A DNA stretch of 64,000 bases from Bacillota bacterium (GTDB lineage Bacteria > Bacillota > Clostridia > Lachnospirales > Lachnospiraceae), in assembly GCA_023415475.1 (NCBI GenBank), contig JAEZKL010000023.1, positions 1 to 64,000 of the forward strand, read 5' to 3'. The position numbers and the translations under genes are program-made. The notes under the pieces were generated by a model. It did not search any database and was not told the origin of the DNA. It was given only the letters and a program-made list of their open reading frames with translations. Below, piece after piece: positions 52,788-60,911 of the stretch. Position 1 is the first letter of the stretch. Each line of letters starts with the position of its first letter.

Positions 52788-53666
52788 ATGTTAAAGAGTA
52801 TGACAGGCTTTGGGCGCTGTGAGATAGCCGGAGTTGATCGAAAAATTACCGTAGAGATGAAGGCAGTGAATCACAGATACTGCGATATCTCAATTAAGAT
52901 GCCAAAGAAGCTGAGCTTTTTTGAAGCAGGTATTCGTAATGTATTGAAGCAATACATTGGGAGAGGCAAGATAGATATCTACATTACATACGAAGACTAT
53001 ACTGAGAATAATGTATGTGTTAAGTATAATGCGGATCTGGCAAAAGAGTATTATGCCAGTCTTGAGAAGATGAGCAAGGAATTCGGCATTGAGAATGACA
53101 TCCGTGTCTCCGCTCTTTCCAGATATCCTGAGGTATTTACCCTGGAGGAGCAGACCATCGATGAGAAGGAGCTCTGGGCATTGGTGGAAGAAGCGGTGAA
53201 TACTGCCGCAGCCCGCTTTGTCGAAACAAGGATCAGTGAGGGAGAGCATCTTAAACAGGATATTGTTGCTAAGCTGGATGGTATGCTAAGGCTGGTCGAC
53301 TTCATTGAGACAAGATCACCGGAGATTGTTGCTGAATATCGTAACAAGTTGATGGCAAAGGTTGCCGAATTGCTGGGTGATACTAAAGTAGAGGAAAGCA
53401 TTCTTGTTACCGAGGTTACCGTTTTTGCTGATAAGATCTGCGTGGATGAGGAGACGGTCAGACTTCGTGCTCATATAATTAATATGAAAGAAGCCTTGAA
53501 GGATAGTGATAATGTCGGAAGAAAGCTTGACTTTATTGCTCAGGAGATGAACCGCGAAGCTAATACTATTTTATCTAAGGCGAATGACCTCGAAGTTACC
53601 AATAAAGCAATTGATTTAAAGACTGAAATTGAAAAGATAAGAGAACAGATTCAAAATATTGAATAG
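52788..53666 (+). CDS. YicC/YloC family endoribonuclease
   Basis: 292 residues. MLKSMTGFGR opens the protein, VEMKAVNHRYCDISIKMP follows, and the C-terminal DUF1732 part contains GRKLDFIAQEMNREANTILSKA. YicC proteins are metal-dependent RNases. It heads the conserved firmicute order yicC-remA-(gmk)-rpoZ. Confidence 0.93.
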   Translation: MLKSMTGFGRCEIAGVDRKITVEMKAVNHRYCDISIKMPKKLSFFEAGIRNVLKQYIGRGKIDIYITYEDYTENNVCVKYNADLAKEYYASLEKMSKEFGIENDIRVSALSRYPEVFTLEEQTIDEKELWALVEEAVNTAAARFVETRISEGEHLKQDIVAKLDGMLRLVDFIETRSPEIVAEYRNKLMAKVAELLGDTKVEESILVTEVTVFADKICVDEETVRLRAHIINMKEALKDSDNVGRKLDFIAQEMNREANTILSKANDLEVTNKAIDLKTEIEKIREQIQNIE

Positions 53667-53690
53667 AAGCGGCAGAAATGAGGAATAACT

Positions 53691-53960
53691 TTGAATAAGT
53701 TAGTGAATGTTGGCTTTGGAAATGTTGTGAATTCCAGCAAAATTATCGGTATCATCAGTCCGGAAGCGGCACCGATCAAACGTATGGTGCAAACAGCAAA
53801 GGATACAGGGATGGCTATTGATGCAACCTGCGGTAGAAGAACGAAAGCAGTGATTGTTACAGAAAGTGGTCATCTGATCTTATCCTCCTTGCTGCCGGAG
53901 ACGATTGCAGGAAGAGTAAATCAGAAGGAAGTATCCGATAATACCGATGCTGTGGAATAG
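53691..53960 (+). CDS. remA: DUF370/RemA family regulator
   Basis: 89 residues. LVNVGFGNVVNSSKIIGIISPEAAPIKRMV and the DATCGRRTKAVIVTESGHLILSSL core are diagnostic of RemA (YlzA), a DNA-binding activator of matrix and osmoprotection genes in Bacillus. The start is a TTG at 53691 with GAGG 7 nt upstream; no ATG fits. It lies 25 nt after yicC. Confidence 0.92.
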   Translation: MNKLVNVGFGNVVNSSKIIGIISPEAAPIKRMVQTAKDTGMAIDATCGRRTKAVIVTESGHLILSSLLPETIAGRVNQKEVSDNTDAVE

Positions 53961-53998
53961 ATTTCATAAATTGTAACAATAGGAAGGAGATATATAAT

Positions 53999-54256
53999 AT
54001 GTTGCATCCATCATATACGGATTTAATGAGAGTAGTAAATAGTGAGGTAGAGCCCGGTGAGCAGCCGGTAGTTAACAGTAGATATTCCATCGTTATAGCA
54101 ACTGCCAGACGCGCAAGACAGATCATAGATGGTTCTGTTCCGTTAGTGGACGTTACCTATCCCAAGCCTTTATCTATTGCAGTAGAGGAGTTATATTGCT
54201 CCAAGGTAAAAATTGTTGGTGATGATGAAACGAGAGAAAACGATAATCAACAATAA
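53999..54256 (+). CDS. rpoZ: DNA-directed RNA polymerase subunit omega
   Basis: 85 residues. YSIVIATARRARQIIDG is the omega signature, followed by PLVDVTYPKPLSIAVEELY. It supports assembly of RNA polymerase. It starts 39 nt after remA: the guanylate kinase gene (gmk) that commonly sits between the two in Firmicutes is absent. GGAAGGAGA precedes the ATG. Confidence 0.93.
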   Translation: MLHPSYTDLMRVVNSEVEPGEQPVVNSRYSIVIATARRARQIIDGSVPLVDVTYPKPLSIAVEELYCSKVKIVGDDETRENDNQQ

Positions 54257-54309
54257 TCTGCTATGAAAGTATGACTCAGATTAAGAAGCATTATTTCATA
54301 TCAATTCAT

Positions 54310-54347
54310 CAGCACTTTCATATGATTATTATATGAAGGTGCTTTAT
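54310..54347 (+). terminator. Intrinsic terminator of yicC-remA-rpoZ
   Basis: AGCACTTTCATAT/ATATGAAGGTGCT stem with one G-T pair followed by TTTAT. Confidence 0.75.
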
Positions 54348-54390
54348 CGTTATATACGGTATCATTCAGAGCTGGGAAAGGAAGATTACC

Positions 54391-55101
54391 GTGTCTTATG
54401 AGCCTCCTGGAGTAATTAAGACTAAGGCCAATCGTGGAAATATTATGGAAGCGAACGATAACAAGGATTATCAGGAAGATATTCTGCTTGCGGAAGATGA
54501 AATGGTGGAAGATAAAGTACCTATAGAGATACCTGAGGCTACTGAAGAAATTACGGAACCGGAAGGCAAGAGTAGCAGCAGAGGTTTTTTATATGATTTG
54601 ATCTTTTATGCCGTATTGATATTTGTATGTATCTATATTATTCCGAATTTTGTGATTCAGAGAACAATAGTGGACGGTTCCTCTATGGCAGAGACCTTAC
54701 ATGACGGTGAGCATCTGTATGTCGAGAAATTATCCTATCGGTTTGATGCACTGGATCGATTTGACATTATCGTTTTCTATCCATATGGACGCGATAATGA
54801 AGAGTATTACGTGAAAAGAATTATAGGAATGCCGGGTGAGACAATCCAGATTATAGGCAGTGATATTTACATTAACGGTGAGATACTGGAGGAGCATTAC
54901 GGAAAAGATCCTATTACTGATCCGGGAAGGGCTGAGAATCCGATTATTCTTGACGAGGATGAATATTTCGTTATGGGAGATAACCGAAGCGTCAGCAAGG
55001 ATAGCCGCTCTAGCGAGGTTGGTAATGTTAAGAAGGAGAATATCGGTGGTCGTGCAATTTTCCGTATCAAGCCATTAAGCAGATTTGGAACCATTGAATA
55101 A
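54391..55101 (+). CDS. lepB: Type I signal peptidase
   Basis: 236 residues. A long acidic cytoplasmic N-terminus (about 1-62) and one membrane helix (about 66-86) precede the S26 catalytic domain. The nucleophile is S98 in GSSMAETL and the general base K142 in YYVKRIIG; the GDNR.SKDSR box is near 195. It cleaves signal peptides outside the membrane. A GTG start at 54391 has GGAAAGGA upstream; an ATG at 54445 would give a shorter tail. Confidence 0.93.
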   Translation: MSYEPPGVIKTKANRGNIMEANDNKDYQEDILLAEDEMVEDKVPIEIPEATEEITEPEGKSSSRGFLYDLIFYAVLIFVCIYIIPNFVIQRTIVDGSSMAETLHDGEHLYVEKLSYRFDALDRFDIIVFYPYGRDNEEYYVKRIIGMPGETIQIIGSDIYINGEILEEHYGKDPITDPGRAENPIILDEDEYFVMGDNRSVSKDSRSSEVGNVKKENIGGRAIFRIKPLSRFGTIE

Positions 55102-55135
55102 TATAAAACAAACTGAAAATTTCTATTTTTATTAC

Positions 55136-55164
55136 TTGCATTTTACATAGGAATTCGGTAGAAT
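55136..55164 (+). promoter_or_regulatory. Promoter of holA
   Basis: TTGCAT (55136-55141), 17-bp spacer, TAGAAT (55159-55164). Confidence 0.6.
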
Positions 55165-55196
55165 AGATGATGTTCTGACAAACGGGAGAAGTATTT

Positions 55197-56174
55197 ATGA
55201 AGGTAATCAAGGAGCATATTAAGACTGGAAGCTTCAAAAAGTTCTATCTTCTCTATGGCAGTGAGGATTATCTGAAGAAGCTATACCGTGACAAATTAAA
55301 GGCTGCAATCCTTCAGGATAGTGGTGACATGAATTTCTCTTACTATGAGGGAAAAGATGTGGAGCCAAAGAAGGTATACGAAGCTGCGCAAACCTTGCCT
55401 TTTTTTAGCGATAAGCGATTGATTATCATTGAGAACAGCGGATTGTTCAAAGCAGCAAGTGAGCTAAGCGAACTTTTAGAACAAACCCCGGACTCAACTG
55501 TCGTTATCTTTGTGGAAACAGAGATTGACAAGAGGAGTAAGCTGTATAAGCTAATCAAGGAGCAGGGAACGATATCCGAGATGAACGGCTTGGATGAACA
55601 AAATCTGAAGCTCTTTGTGGCATCACTGCTGGAGCAGGAGAAGAAGAGGATTACGGAGGCTTCTATTCTGTATTTGCTTGATAAAACCGGTGCGGATATG
55701 GTGAATATCTGTAATGAGGTTGAGAAGCTGGTTAGTTATACTATCGGTAAAGAGATTGTGACGTCAGAGGATATTGATGCGGTTGTCACGACGCAGATCA
55801 CGGGTAAGATTTTTTTAATGATTGATGCAATCGGTACTAAGCAGCAGAGCAAGGCTTTGGAATTATATTATGATCTGCTGTCCGTCAGGGAAAAGCCGAT
55901 GTCAATTCTATATCTGATCATCCGTCATTTCAATATTCTGCTTCAGGTTAAGAATCTTCAGGCTCTAGGGTATAATTCCTCCGGGATCAGTGAAAAGGTA
56001 GGTGTTCCTCCCTTTGCGGTGAATAAGTACCTTGGACAGTCTAGGAATTTTACGACAGCACGACTGAAGGAAGCCTTGGAGTTTGGTACAGAAATAGAGG
56101 AACAGGTAAAGACAGGACGCATGCTTGAAAAGATTGGTGTGGAGCTCTTTATTGTTACCTTTAGTAAGAAGTGA
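55197..56174 (+). CDS. holA: DNA polymerase III subunit delta
   Basis: 325 residues. The N-terminal AAA+-like domain starts with FKKFYLLYGSEDYLKKLYRDKL, the family's LxGxExxL pattern without a functional P-loop. SDKRLIIIENSG and the helical lid and collar domains follow. It opens the beta clamp in the clamp loader. It has its own promoter and lies upstream of tRNA-Ser. Confidence 0.92.
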   Translation: MKVIKEHIKTGSFKKFYLLYGSEDYLKKLYRDKLKAAILQDSGDMNFSYYEGKDVEPKKVYEAAQTLPFFSDKRLIIIENSGLFKAASELSELLEQTPDSTVVIFVETEIDKRSKLYKLIKEQGTISEMNGLDEQNLKLFVASLLEQEKKRITEASILYLLDKTGADMVNICNEVEKLVSYTIGKEIVTSEDIDAVVTTQITGKIFLMIDAIGTKQQSKALELYYDLLSVREKPMSILYLIIRHFNILLQVKNLQALGYNSSGISEKVGVPPFAVNKYLGQSRNFTTARLKEALEFGTEIEEQVKTGRMLEKIGVELFIVTFSKK

Positions 56175-56253
56175 GATTACAAGGAAATTAGCATTGTTTC
56201 TTGTATTCAATATTACGTTAATTATTACTGAAGCTTAGCTTCATGATAATAGT

Positions 56254-56380
56254 GTGAATTTGAAAGCAATTCACAAAGCGAATGACAATTCGCTTAGGAA
56301 GAAGCTGCGAAGTCCGCACAGTGGTGCGAACTCCTTGTTCTTCCGGATTCCCTGCTGCATCGAAGATGCAACATGCAGGG
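56254..56380. repeat. Dispersed hairpin repeat, family 1 (copy C)
   Basis: A chain of hairpins: GTGAATT/AATTCAC, AAGCGAAT/ATTCGCTT, GGAAGAAGCTGCGAAGTCCGC with GCGAACTCCTTGTTCTTCC, and CCCTGCTGCATC...GATGCAACATGCAGGG. It matches copy B over the GGAAGAA...TTCTTCCGG module and copy A over a 17-mer. It ends 10 nt before tRNA-Ser. Confidence 0.6.
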
Positions 56381-56389
56381 TTAATATAT

Positions 56390-56475
56390 GGAAGCGTATC
56401 GAAGTGGTCATAACGGCCCTGACTCGAAATCAGGTTACCTTCACGGGTACGTGGGTTCGAATCCCACCGCTTCCG
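56390..56475 (+). tRNA. tRNA-Ser (anticodon CGA)
   Basis: An 86-nt class II tRNA. The acceptor is GGAAGCG paired with CGCTTCC, and the anticodon stem-loop CCTGA-CTCGAAA-TCAGG gives anticodon CGA. A long variable arm follows, then T arm GTGGGTTCGAATCCCAC. No CCA is encoded. A terminator follows directly. Confidence 0.93.
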
Positions 56476-56479
56476 CTCT

Positions 56480-56529
56480 AAAAATCGGCGAAACACCTTG
56501 AATAATTAGGTGTCTGAGCCGATTTTTTG
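56480..56529 (+). terminator. Intrinsic terminator of tRNA-Ser
   Basis: AAAATCGGC...GCCGATTTTTT with an inner ACACCT/AGGTGT stem. Confidence 0.88.
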
Positions 56530-56845
56530 ATGTCTGGTAAATGGAAGGTGTGCTATAATAGAAGTAATTAATGCATGTTCTTCCTGTTTTTATATTTGAT
56601 GTAATTTTTTTTATCTTCTTATAAATTAATGCAACCATGGTAAGTTTTACTGCGTCTAATAATCGTAAGAGATCATAAGAACCTAGGAGGAGAAAAGATA
56701 CAATAGAAAGCACGCTTCGCGGACTTTCAATTGACATGTATTGCAGACAAAGTGCTCCTGATATAAGAGGACACAAAAAGATTATTCACAATATTACGCC
56801 TGCGGACTGAGGTCACAGGCCTTGATGAAAGGATGGGTAATAAAT
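56530..56845. other. Non-coding gap, nothing firmly recognised
   Basis: About 315 nt. It contains a lone GCTATAATAG -10-like element, an AGCAC...GTGCT pairing around 56710-56755 and a TTGACA at 56732 without a matching -10 at normal spacing. It presumably holds the promoter of the surface protein gene. Confidence 0.4.
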
Positions 56846-59134
56846 ATGAGAAGATTATTTGTTCTAATGCTAAGCGGTGTTATTTTATCCTCATCGGTAT
56901 CGATTAATGCCACAGCTGTCACAGAGAAAGCTGTAGCAGATAATACTATTTCGACCGATGCCCCGAGCAGTATTATGAAAGGGGAGCCGACAGGCAGCTC
57001 CGTTTCGCCTTCTCAGGCTACACTTGAAGCAGCGATCAAGTCGGTGAAAGCGAAGATTACAATTCCGGCTGAATATACGGAATTTAATTATTATTTTAAT
57101 GATACAACCGTTTATACGGATGCGAGCTGGACGATGACCTGGAGTACGAAGAATGGCAATGCGCATATTTCAGTCACCTGCGATGAAGATTATCATATCA
57201 CTAGCTTTTATCAGTATGATAATACTAAGACAGAGACAGGAATCTCGAGTTATCTGAAGAAAGAGCTTAGGAAGACGGCGGATGATTTCATTGCCAAGGT
57301 TGCACCTGAGATTTTTAGTAAGCTGGATATGGTTGCTTCAAACTTTGATAGTGTCTATAGCGGGAATTATGTTTATCAGTATCAAAGAAAGGAAAAGGGA
57401 ATTGCATTCCCGGATAATAATGTACAGGTTAATGTAAATAGTATCACCGGTAAGGTAAATGCTTTTAATGCAAATTGGCTGTATGATGCAAAGGTTCCCT
57501 CCTCGGAGGCGGTAATCACTAAGGATGAGGCAACCAAGCTGATTAAAAACAACATGAAGATGAAACTGGTCTATCGCTCCGATTATTATAGGATTTATGA
57601 TGAGAAGGGGAATGCTAAGAAAAAGGCATTTCTGGTATACGAGCCTACTCAGTCCTATATCTCGATCGATGCAAAGACCGGTAAAGTATATCTGACAAAA
57701 TCAGAATGGGTTAATACCCGTACTGAATATGAGAAGGCAATGGATACTGTGGCTGCTGAAGGCAGTACCGATTCCGGTAATATTATGCTTACGGATGAAG
57801 AGATGGAGAAGGTAAAGGAATTAAAGAATATCATCTCGAAGGAAAAAGCGATCAAGCTCATTACCGATAATTCCTCCTTATACATTGATGAGAACCTGAC
57901 CGCATATTCCTCAAACTTAAATAAAATAGATAACAATGGTAAATCCTCCTATGTGTGGAATGTCAGCTTAAGTGATCCGAGAGAGATTAATTATGAGAAG
58001 GATAAGAGCTATTACAGAGGTTATGCATATGCTACGGTTGATGCGGTTTCCGGCAAGATACTTAGCTTTTATGCGAGTGTGAAGAGCTATTATGATGAGA
58101 TCAATAAGAAATGGCAGACTGTGAAGGTGCCCTTCGATCAGAAGAAAGCCAAGGAAGTTCTTGAGAAGTTCATGAAGAAGCAGGCGAATGACCGTTTTAC
58201 CAATTCTGTTTTGGTCGAGACAAATAATGATTATGTAGTTTATTATAAAAATGAGACACCTGTTTACGGAGGCTATCATTATCAGTATAATCGTGTGCAT
58301 CAGAGTATTGAGTATCCTTACAATAATTTATATGGCTCTGTCGATGGTGTTACAGGTAAGATTTATTCCTTCGGTTCTAACTGGGATGAGGGCATCGAAT
58401 TCGAATCACCGAAGGGAGCTATGACAGCTGATCAGGCAATGGATGCATATCTGAGCAAAGACGGCTATGAGCTGAAATATGAGATTAATCAAATCACGAA
58501 GTATGATGATAAGAAGAAGACCAAGGATTTATTTAATACTGATGACTTAACAAAAGTAGAATACGAAGTCCGTTTGGTTTATCATCCGGGCATTAATCCC
58601 AGCTATATATCGCCATTTACCGGTGAACAATTAAATAATTCGGGAGAAGTATATAAGGAAGCTAAACCATATGCCTATCTGGATATCAAGGATGAAGCGA
58701 CCTATCGCAATATATTACTTCTTGCAGATATGAATATCGGCTTCGAAGGAGAGAATTTCCTTCCGAATCAGGCAATTACAGTGGGAGAGATCAATGAGTT
58801 GTTAAACAAGATTGGATATGCTTACTATTATACTGAAAATGCAACAAAGGAAATCAATACCTCATTGATTACCAGAGAAGAAATCGCAGGGACCTTTATC
58901 GCGAAGCTTGGTCTTGAAAAGCTGGCTCAGTTGAGCGGTATCTATAAGACCGGATATGCGGATGAAGGAAGTATTAATGAAAAGTATCTTGGTGCAGTAG
59001 CATTGGCAAAGGGTTATGGTCTGATGAAAGCAGACAATGAAAACAAATTTAATCCGAAGAGCAGTGTGACACGTTATGATGCCGTGAATTTAATTCTTAA
59101 TTATATTGAAGTACAGAGAAAAGGCATTTACTAA
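56846..59134 (+). CDS. Secreted YcdB/YcdC-domain protein with SLH-like repeats
   Basis: About 762 residues. A signal peptide (MRRLFVLMLSGVILSSSVS, about 1-25) is followed by two long YcdB/YcdC (PepSY-like) repeats. Each has the pattern VNSITGKVNAF or VDGVTGKIYSF after a YNNxYGSV/FPDNNVQV strand. The C-terminus carries two SLH-like motifs (NFLPNQAITVGEINELLNKIGYAYY; KFNPKSSVTRYDAVNLILNYIE) for wall anchoring. It is probably a cell-surface or spore-surface protein; catalytic function unknown. A start at 56822 or 56825 is possible but the signal peptide favours 56846. Confidence 0.85.
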   Translation: MRRLFVLMLSGVILSSSVSINATAVTEKAVADNTISTDAPSSIMKGEPTGSSVSPSQATLEAAIKSVKAKITIPAEYTEFNYYFNDTTVYTDASWTMTWSTKNGNAHISVTCDEDYHITSFYQYDNTKTETGISSYLKKELRKTADDFIAKVAPEIFSKLDMVASNFDSVYSGNYVYQYQRKEKGIAFPDNNVQVNVNSITGKVNAFNANWLYDAKVPSSEAVITKDEATKLIKNNMKMKLVYRSDYYRIYDEKGNAKKKAFLVYEPTQSYISIDAKTGKVYLTKSEWVNTRTEYEKAMDTVAAEGSTDSGNIMLTDEEMEKVKELKNIISKEKAIKLITDNSSLYIDENLTAYSSNLNKIDNNGKSSYVWNVSLSDPREINYEKDKSYYRGYAYATVDAVSGKILSFYASVKSYYDEINKKWQTVKVPFDQKKAKEVLEKFMKKQANDRFTNSVLVETNNDYVVYYKNETPVYGGYHYQYNRVHQSIEYPYNNLYGSVDGVTGKIYSFGSNWDEGIEFESPKGAMTADQAMDAYLSKDGYELKYEINQITKYDDKKKTKDLFNTDDLTKVEYEVRLVYHPGINPSYISPFTGEQLNNSGEVYKEAKPYAYLDIKDEATYRNILLLADMNIGFEGENFLPNQAITVGEINELLNKIGYAYYYTENATKEINTSLITREEIAGTFIAKLGLEKLAQLSGIYKTGYADEGSINEKYLGAVALAKGYGLMKADNENKFNPKSSVTRYDAVNLILNYIEVQRKGIY

Positions 59135-59160
59135 TTTAAGCCTTCTCCGATTTAGAAAAG

Positions 59161-59305
59161 AGAGTCTGCTCAAAGCGACTGAAAGTTGCTATGCAGACTC
59201 TCGCGCCGAGCGCGGCCAGCATAGCTGGCATAATTCCATTCGCGCGAGTGTGCACCCTGCACGGAGTGCTTTAATCGTATAGGACGTAATTTCCTATACG
59301 ATTAA
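59161..59305. repeat. GC-rich multi-hairpin element, family 2 (long copy)
   Basis: Four consecutive hairpins: AGAGTCTGC/GCAGACTCT; TCGCGC/GCGCGA enclosing GCCAGC-ATA-GCTGGC; GTGCA-ccc-TGCAC; and a perfect 14-bp TTAATCGTATAGGA/TCCTATACGATTAA. It is richer in GC than its surroundings. Read on the minus strand it aligns with the short copy at 13716. Confidence 0.55.
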
Positions 59306-59309
59306 AAAT

Positions 59310-59337
59310 AAGGCTGCCCAACCGGGCAGCCTTTATT
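59310..59337. terminator. Bidirectional terminator between the SLH protein gene and rpsT
   Basis: AAGGCTGCCC-aacc-GGGCAGCCTT, perfect 10-bp stem, with T-rich DNA on the right and A-rich DNA on the left. Confidence 0.85.
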
Positions 59338-59348
59338 ATCAGTCTAAA

Positions 59349-59612
59349 TTATGCAATATTATTGATAGCCTTGGATAAGCGAGATACTTTTCTAGAAGCT
59401 GTGTTCTTGTGATAAACGCCCTTAGAGCAAGCTTTATCAATCTCGGAAACTGCTTCAACCAAGCTTGTCTGTGCAAGATTCTTGTCACCTGCAGCAACAG
59501 CAGCATCTACTTTTTTAATCATAGTCTTAACCTTGGACTTAATTTGCTTATTTCTAGCAGCTTTGGTCTCGTTTACTAAAATTCTCTTCTTAGCAGATTT
59601 AATGTTAGCCAA
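59349..59612 (-). CDS. rpsT: 30S ribosomal protein S20
   Basis: 87 residues. ANIKSAKKRILVNETKAARNKQIKSKVKT is typical, as is the GVYHKNTASRKVSRLSKAIN end. It binds 16S rRNA helices. The start is TTG at 59612 (minus strand) with GGAGGT 7 nt upstream; upstream in-frame codons are not translated sequence of this family. It is monocistronic and convergent with the SLH protein gene. The 290-nt gap to gpr holds both divergent promoters. Confidence 0.95.
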   Translation of the reverse strand: MANIKSAKKRILVNETKAARNKQIKSKVKTMIKKVDAAVAAGDKNLAQTSLVEAVSEIDKACSKGVYHKNTASRKVSRLSKAINNIA

Positions 59613-59904
59613 TTCGTACACCTCCAAATATAAATTTATTGTCAACCACAGCGCCAAGTACACCAAATTGAGAGTGAGATGCAGTCTTGGATTTGGTCGT
59701 TCGATATCTTTGTTTCATTAAATCCGGACACGGACGTTCTAATGGAAACATACTATTATATAGTAGTCTATCTGATTTGTTCTGTCAATACATAATTTTC
59801 ATAACTTTGCAAAAAAATATAGAGTGACAGAGCAAGGATCGAACTATGATTAGACGTCTCTTGATAACGATATAAGAATAAGATCAATTCGGAGGATTAA
59901 TAAC

Positions 59905-60816
59905 GTGAATAATAAGATTAGGACAGACTTGGCGCTTGAGATGAGAGAAAGCTTCCCGGAGGATGATGTTGAAATTAAAGGAGTTGTTTTAAACGAGAAT
60001 TATGATGAAGCAAATAATATCCGGGTATCCATTGTCGAGATTAAGGATGATAAAGGCGCAAAGGCGATGCAAAAACCAATCGGTACTTATATAACGATAG
60101 AAGCACCGGAGATTAATAAGTCTAATGAGGATTATTATAAGCCGGCTTCAGAAGAGATTGCCAAGCATTTGAGGAGCCTTGCAGGTAATCTCAAAAGGGA
60201 AGAGATACTGGTAGTAGGTCTTGGTAATCGTGAGGTAACACCGGATGCACTTGGGCCGCAGGTGGTGGATAATCTGTTTATTACAAGACATTTGATTCGC
60301 GAGTATGGCAAGGAATTCAAGGAGAAGAATCACCTGGGCAGTGTAAGCGCTATTTCGCCGGGAGTTATGGCACAGACGGGAATGGAGACCCTGGAGATTA
60401 TTAAAGGAATTATAAAAGAAACAGGACCGAAGCTCCTAATCGTCATTGATGCTCTCGCATCCAGAAGTGTAAGCAGGGTGAATACAACAATACAACTTAC
60501 CGATACGGGAATTAGTCCCGGTTCCGGAATCGGAAACAATCGAAAAGCGCTTAATGAGGAAAGTCTTGGTACCAAGGTGATTGCGATCGGGGTGCCCACG
60601 GTAGTGGATGCAGCAACGATTGTTGCGGATACCTTAACGAAGTATATGGAGAAGAGCGGCTTTGACGAGGAAGATATTAATCAATTTATTAATGAGATTC
60701 GTGAGCAGCAGATTGAAAATATGTTCGTAACACCTAAGAATATCGATGAATCCGTGAAACGCATCAGCTATACCATATCGGAAGCGTTAAATTCCTGCTT
60801 TGCACAGACCGTTTAA
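59905..60816 (+). CDS. gpr: GPR endopeptidase (spore protease)
   Basis: 303 residues, peptidase family A25. The RTDLALEMRES start is the propeptide-cleavage/substrate-like motif, followed by VVGLGNREVTPDALGPQVVDNL and GVPTVVDAATIV. It degrades small acid-soluble spore proteins at germination. The start is GTG at 59905 with GGAGG upstream. It is followed after 95 nt by spoIIP, a conserved clostridial order gpr-spoIIP-lepA. Confidence 0.95.
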   Translation: MNNKIRTDLALEMRESFPEDDVEIKGVVLNENYDEANNIRVSIVEIKDDKGAKAMQKPIGTYITIEAPEINKSNEDYYKPASEEIAKHLRSLAGNLKREEILVVGLGNREVTPDALGPQVVDNLFITRHLIREYGKEFKEKNHLGSVSAISPGVMAQTGMETLEIIKGIIKETGPKLLIVIDALASRSVSRVNTTIQLTDTGISPGSGIGNNRKALNEESLGTKVIAIGVPTVVDAATIVADTLTKYMEKSGFDEEDINQFINEIREQQIENMFVTPKNIDESVKRISYTISEALNSCFAQTV

Positions 60817-60911
60817 GTAATCGTAAAAAGGAGGGGTATATTTGGCTCTTATGTGAAATATAATGAATCAGGCTTGAGGTGTAAGCCGCTTTCATCAGGC
60901 GGGAGGCAGGC

